From: Methanosarcinales archaeon
Lineage (GTDB): Archaea; Halobacteriota; Methanosarcinia; Methanosarcinales; Methanogasteraceae
Reading direction: 5' to 3'
Assembly (NCBI GenBank): GCA_030672345.1
Contig: DAOVGO010000043.1
Coordinates: 1-5,065, forward strand
Length of the DNA stretch: 5,065 nt
Positions within the stretch are counted from its first letter, which is position 1. Each line of letters begins with the position of its first letter. The notes beneath the pieces are model-generated. The model saw only the letters and a list, made by a program, of their open reading frames with translations. It was not told where the DNA came from and did no database searches. Of the stretch, positions 4,482 to 5,065 are shown piece by piece. Made by a program: the position numbers and the translations under genes.

Positions 4482-5065
4482 TCACTCCGAAAAATAGGAG
4501 TTCACGTCCCGGTAATCAAACTCGTCCTCTGAAAGGATGTTTCTGATGAAATTGAACAGTTTTATCCTGGTATCGATGTCAAGATTTGGATACCATACCG
4601 GACTTGCCACCACCAGCCCTCGAAATGCATAAAACAACTGGATAACCTTCAGGATCTCCCAGTCCTCTGTTTCTGCAAGATAATGATCCATGAACCGGTC
4701 ATAGACCTTTTTGAACCCGCCATCAAGCCGTCCGTCTTTCCGGAGCGAATAAAAGAGGTAATTGATGGTCATGCATGAAACATCGTCTGCTGCTTCGCCC
4801 CATTCTCCACGACTCCGGTCGAGCACTGTAAAGTCGGTTCCCTCCCTGAACATGACGTTCCACGGATGGAAATCGCCGTGAACCATGCACAATCGATCCG
4901 TACCGGATTTAAGCTTCCATCTCCAGTCAACACACGTTTTCTCGATCTCATTGAGCTCTTTGTCCGTGATAAAATCAAGATCACTTGGATAGCTGTCCAT
5001 CAAGCCCATGATGCATTCGCCATGCCCGACGGTGTCCCTGATCCTCCGCACATACAACTCCTGAT
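4482..5065 (-). CDS. Aminoglycoside-phosphotransferase-family kinase, partial (N-terminus beyond window)
   Basis: The open frame continues through the right edge, so the first methionine is not in view and TTG at 5055-5057 is more likely an internal leucine codon. The visible 190 or so residues hold the kinase catalytic core of the APH/choline-kinase fold. VHGDFHPWNVMF gives the HxD...N catalytic loop (His60, Asp62, Asn67 counted from that TTG), and VLDRSRGEWGE gives the metal-binding Asp80. A helical C-terminal part follows, ending in LFNFIRNIL and VNSYFSE. Family members of about 300-350 residues suggest that roughly a third or more is missing. The substrate is unknown; resistance to aminoglycosides should not be assumed. 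It is convergent with the DUF116 operon. Confidence 0.8.
   Translation of the reverse strand, partial: QELYVRRIRDTVGHGECIMGLMDSYPSDLDFITDKELNEIEKTCVDWRWKLKSGTDRLCMVHGDFHPWNVMFREGTDFTVLDRSRGEWGEAADDVSCMTINYLFYSLRKDGRLDGGFKKVYDRFMDHYLAETEDWEILKVIQLFYAFRGLVVASPVWYPNLDIDTRIKLFNFIRNILSEDEFDYRDVNSYFSE

Noticed and set aside
4484..4501. ACTCC/GGAGT hairpin at the phosphotransferase stop codon
   Set aside because: It has a five-base stem with no U-tract after it in the direction of transcription.

Overview
The window looks like chromosomal DNA from a euryarchaeon, most likely a methanogen or a relative in the Methanomicrobia sense. That placement is an inference. The evidence is TATA-type promoters instead of bacterial -35/-10 boxes, one promoter that predicts a leaderless mRNA, Shine-Dalgarno sites matching the archaeal 16S tail, tRNA genes without an encoded CCA, and a protein that resembles the archaeal SelB-like (aSelBL) elongation-factor paralogues. 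I see no transposase, phage gene, integrase or CRISPR array.

Layout. (1) 4-591, minus: a complete membrane protein of the dolichol/phytol/diacylglycerol kinase family (SEC59/DGK1/VTE5), with a probable TATA box and Shine-Dalgarno site. (2) 868-1049, plus: tRNA-Ala(GGC) and tRNA-Leu(UAG), 25 nt apart. They are followed after only 41 nt by a small predicted lipoprotein gene (1091-1648) that has no visible promoter of its own. (3) 1629-2690, minus: an EF-Tu/SelB-like translational GTPase homologue with a degenerate nucleotide-binding site. It is convergent with the lipoprotein gene and overlaps it by 20 bp. (4) 2870-4148, plus: two overlapping paralogous genes for membrane-anchored, cysteine-rich DUF116 proteins. 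They are divergent from the SelB-like gene and start at a TATA box that implies a leaderless mRNA, with a 7-bp inverted repeat between TATA box and start codon. (5) 4149-4481: a gene-free stretch with two inverted-repeat elements whose arms are built from short units repeating about every 9-10 nt, a third inverted repeat, and an isolated TATA-like box. (6) 4482-5065, minus: the C-terminal part of an aminoglycoside-phosphotransferase-type kinase that runs off the right edge.

Working together: the two DUF116 proteins are probably made together and may form a pair at the membrane. The SelB-like gene and the DUF116 pair share one intergenic control region, but a functional link is only a possibility. 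The kinases, tRNAs and lipoprotein do not form an obvious pathway. The most unusual items are the SelB-like protein with substituted G1 and G4 motifs and the two periodic inverted-repeat elements at 4140-4390.
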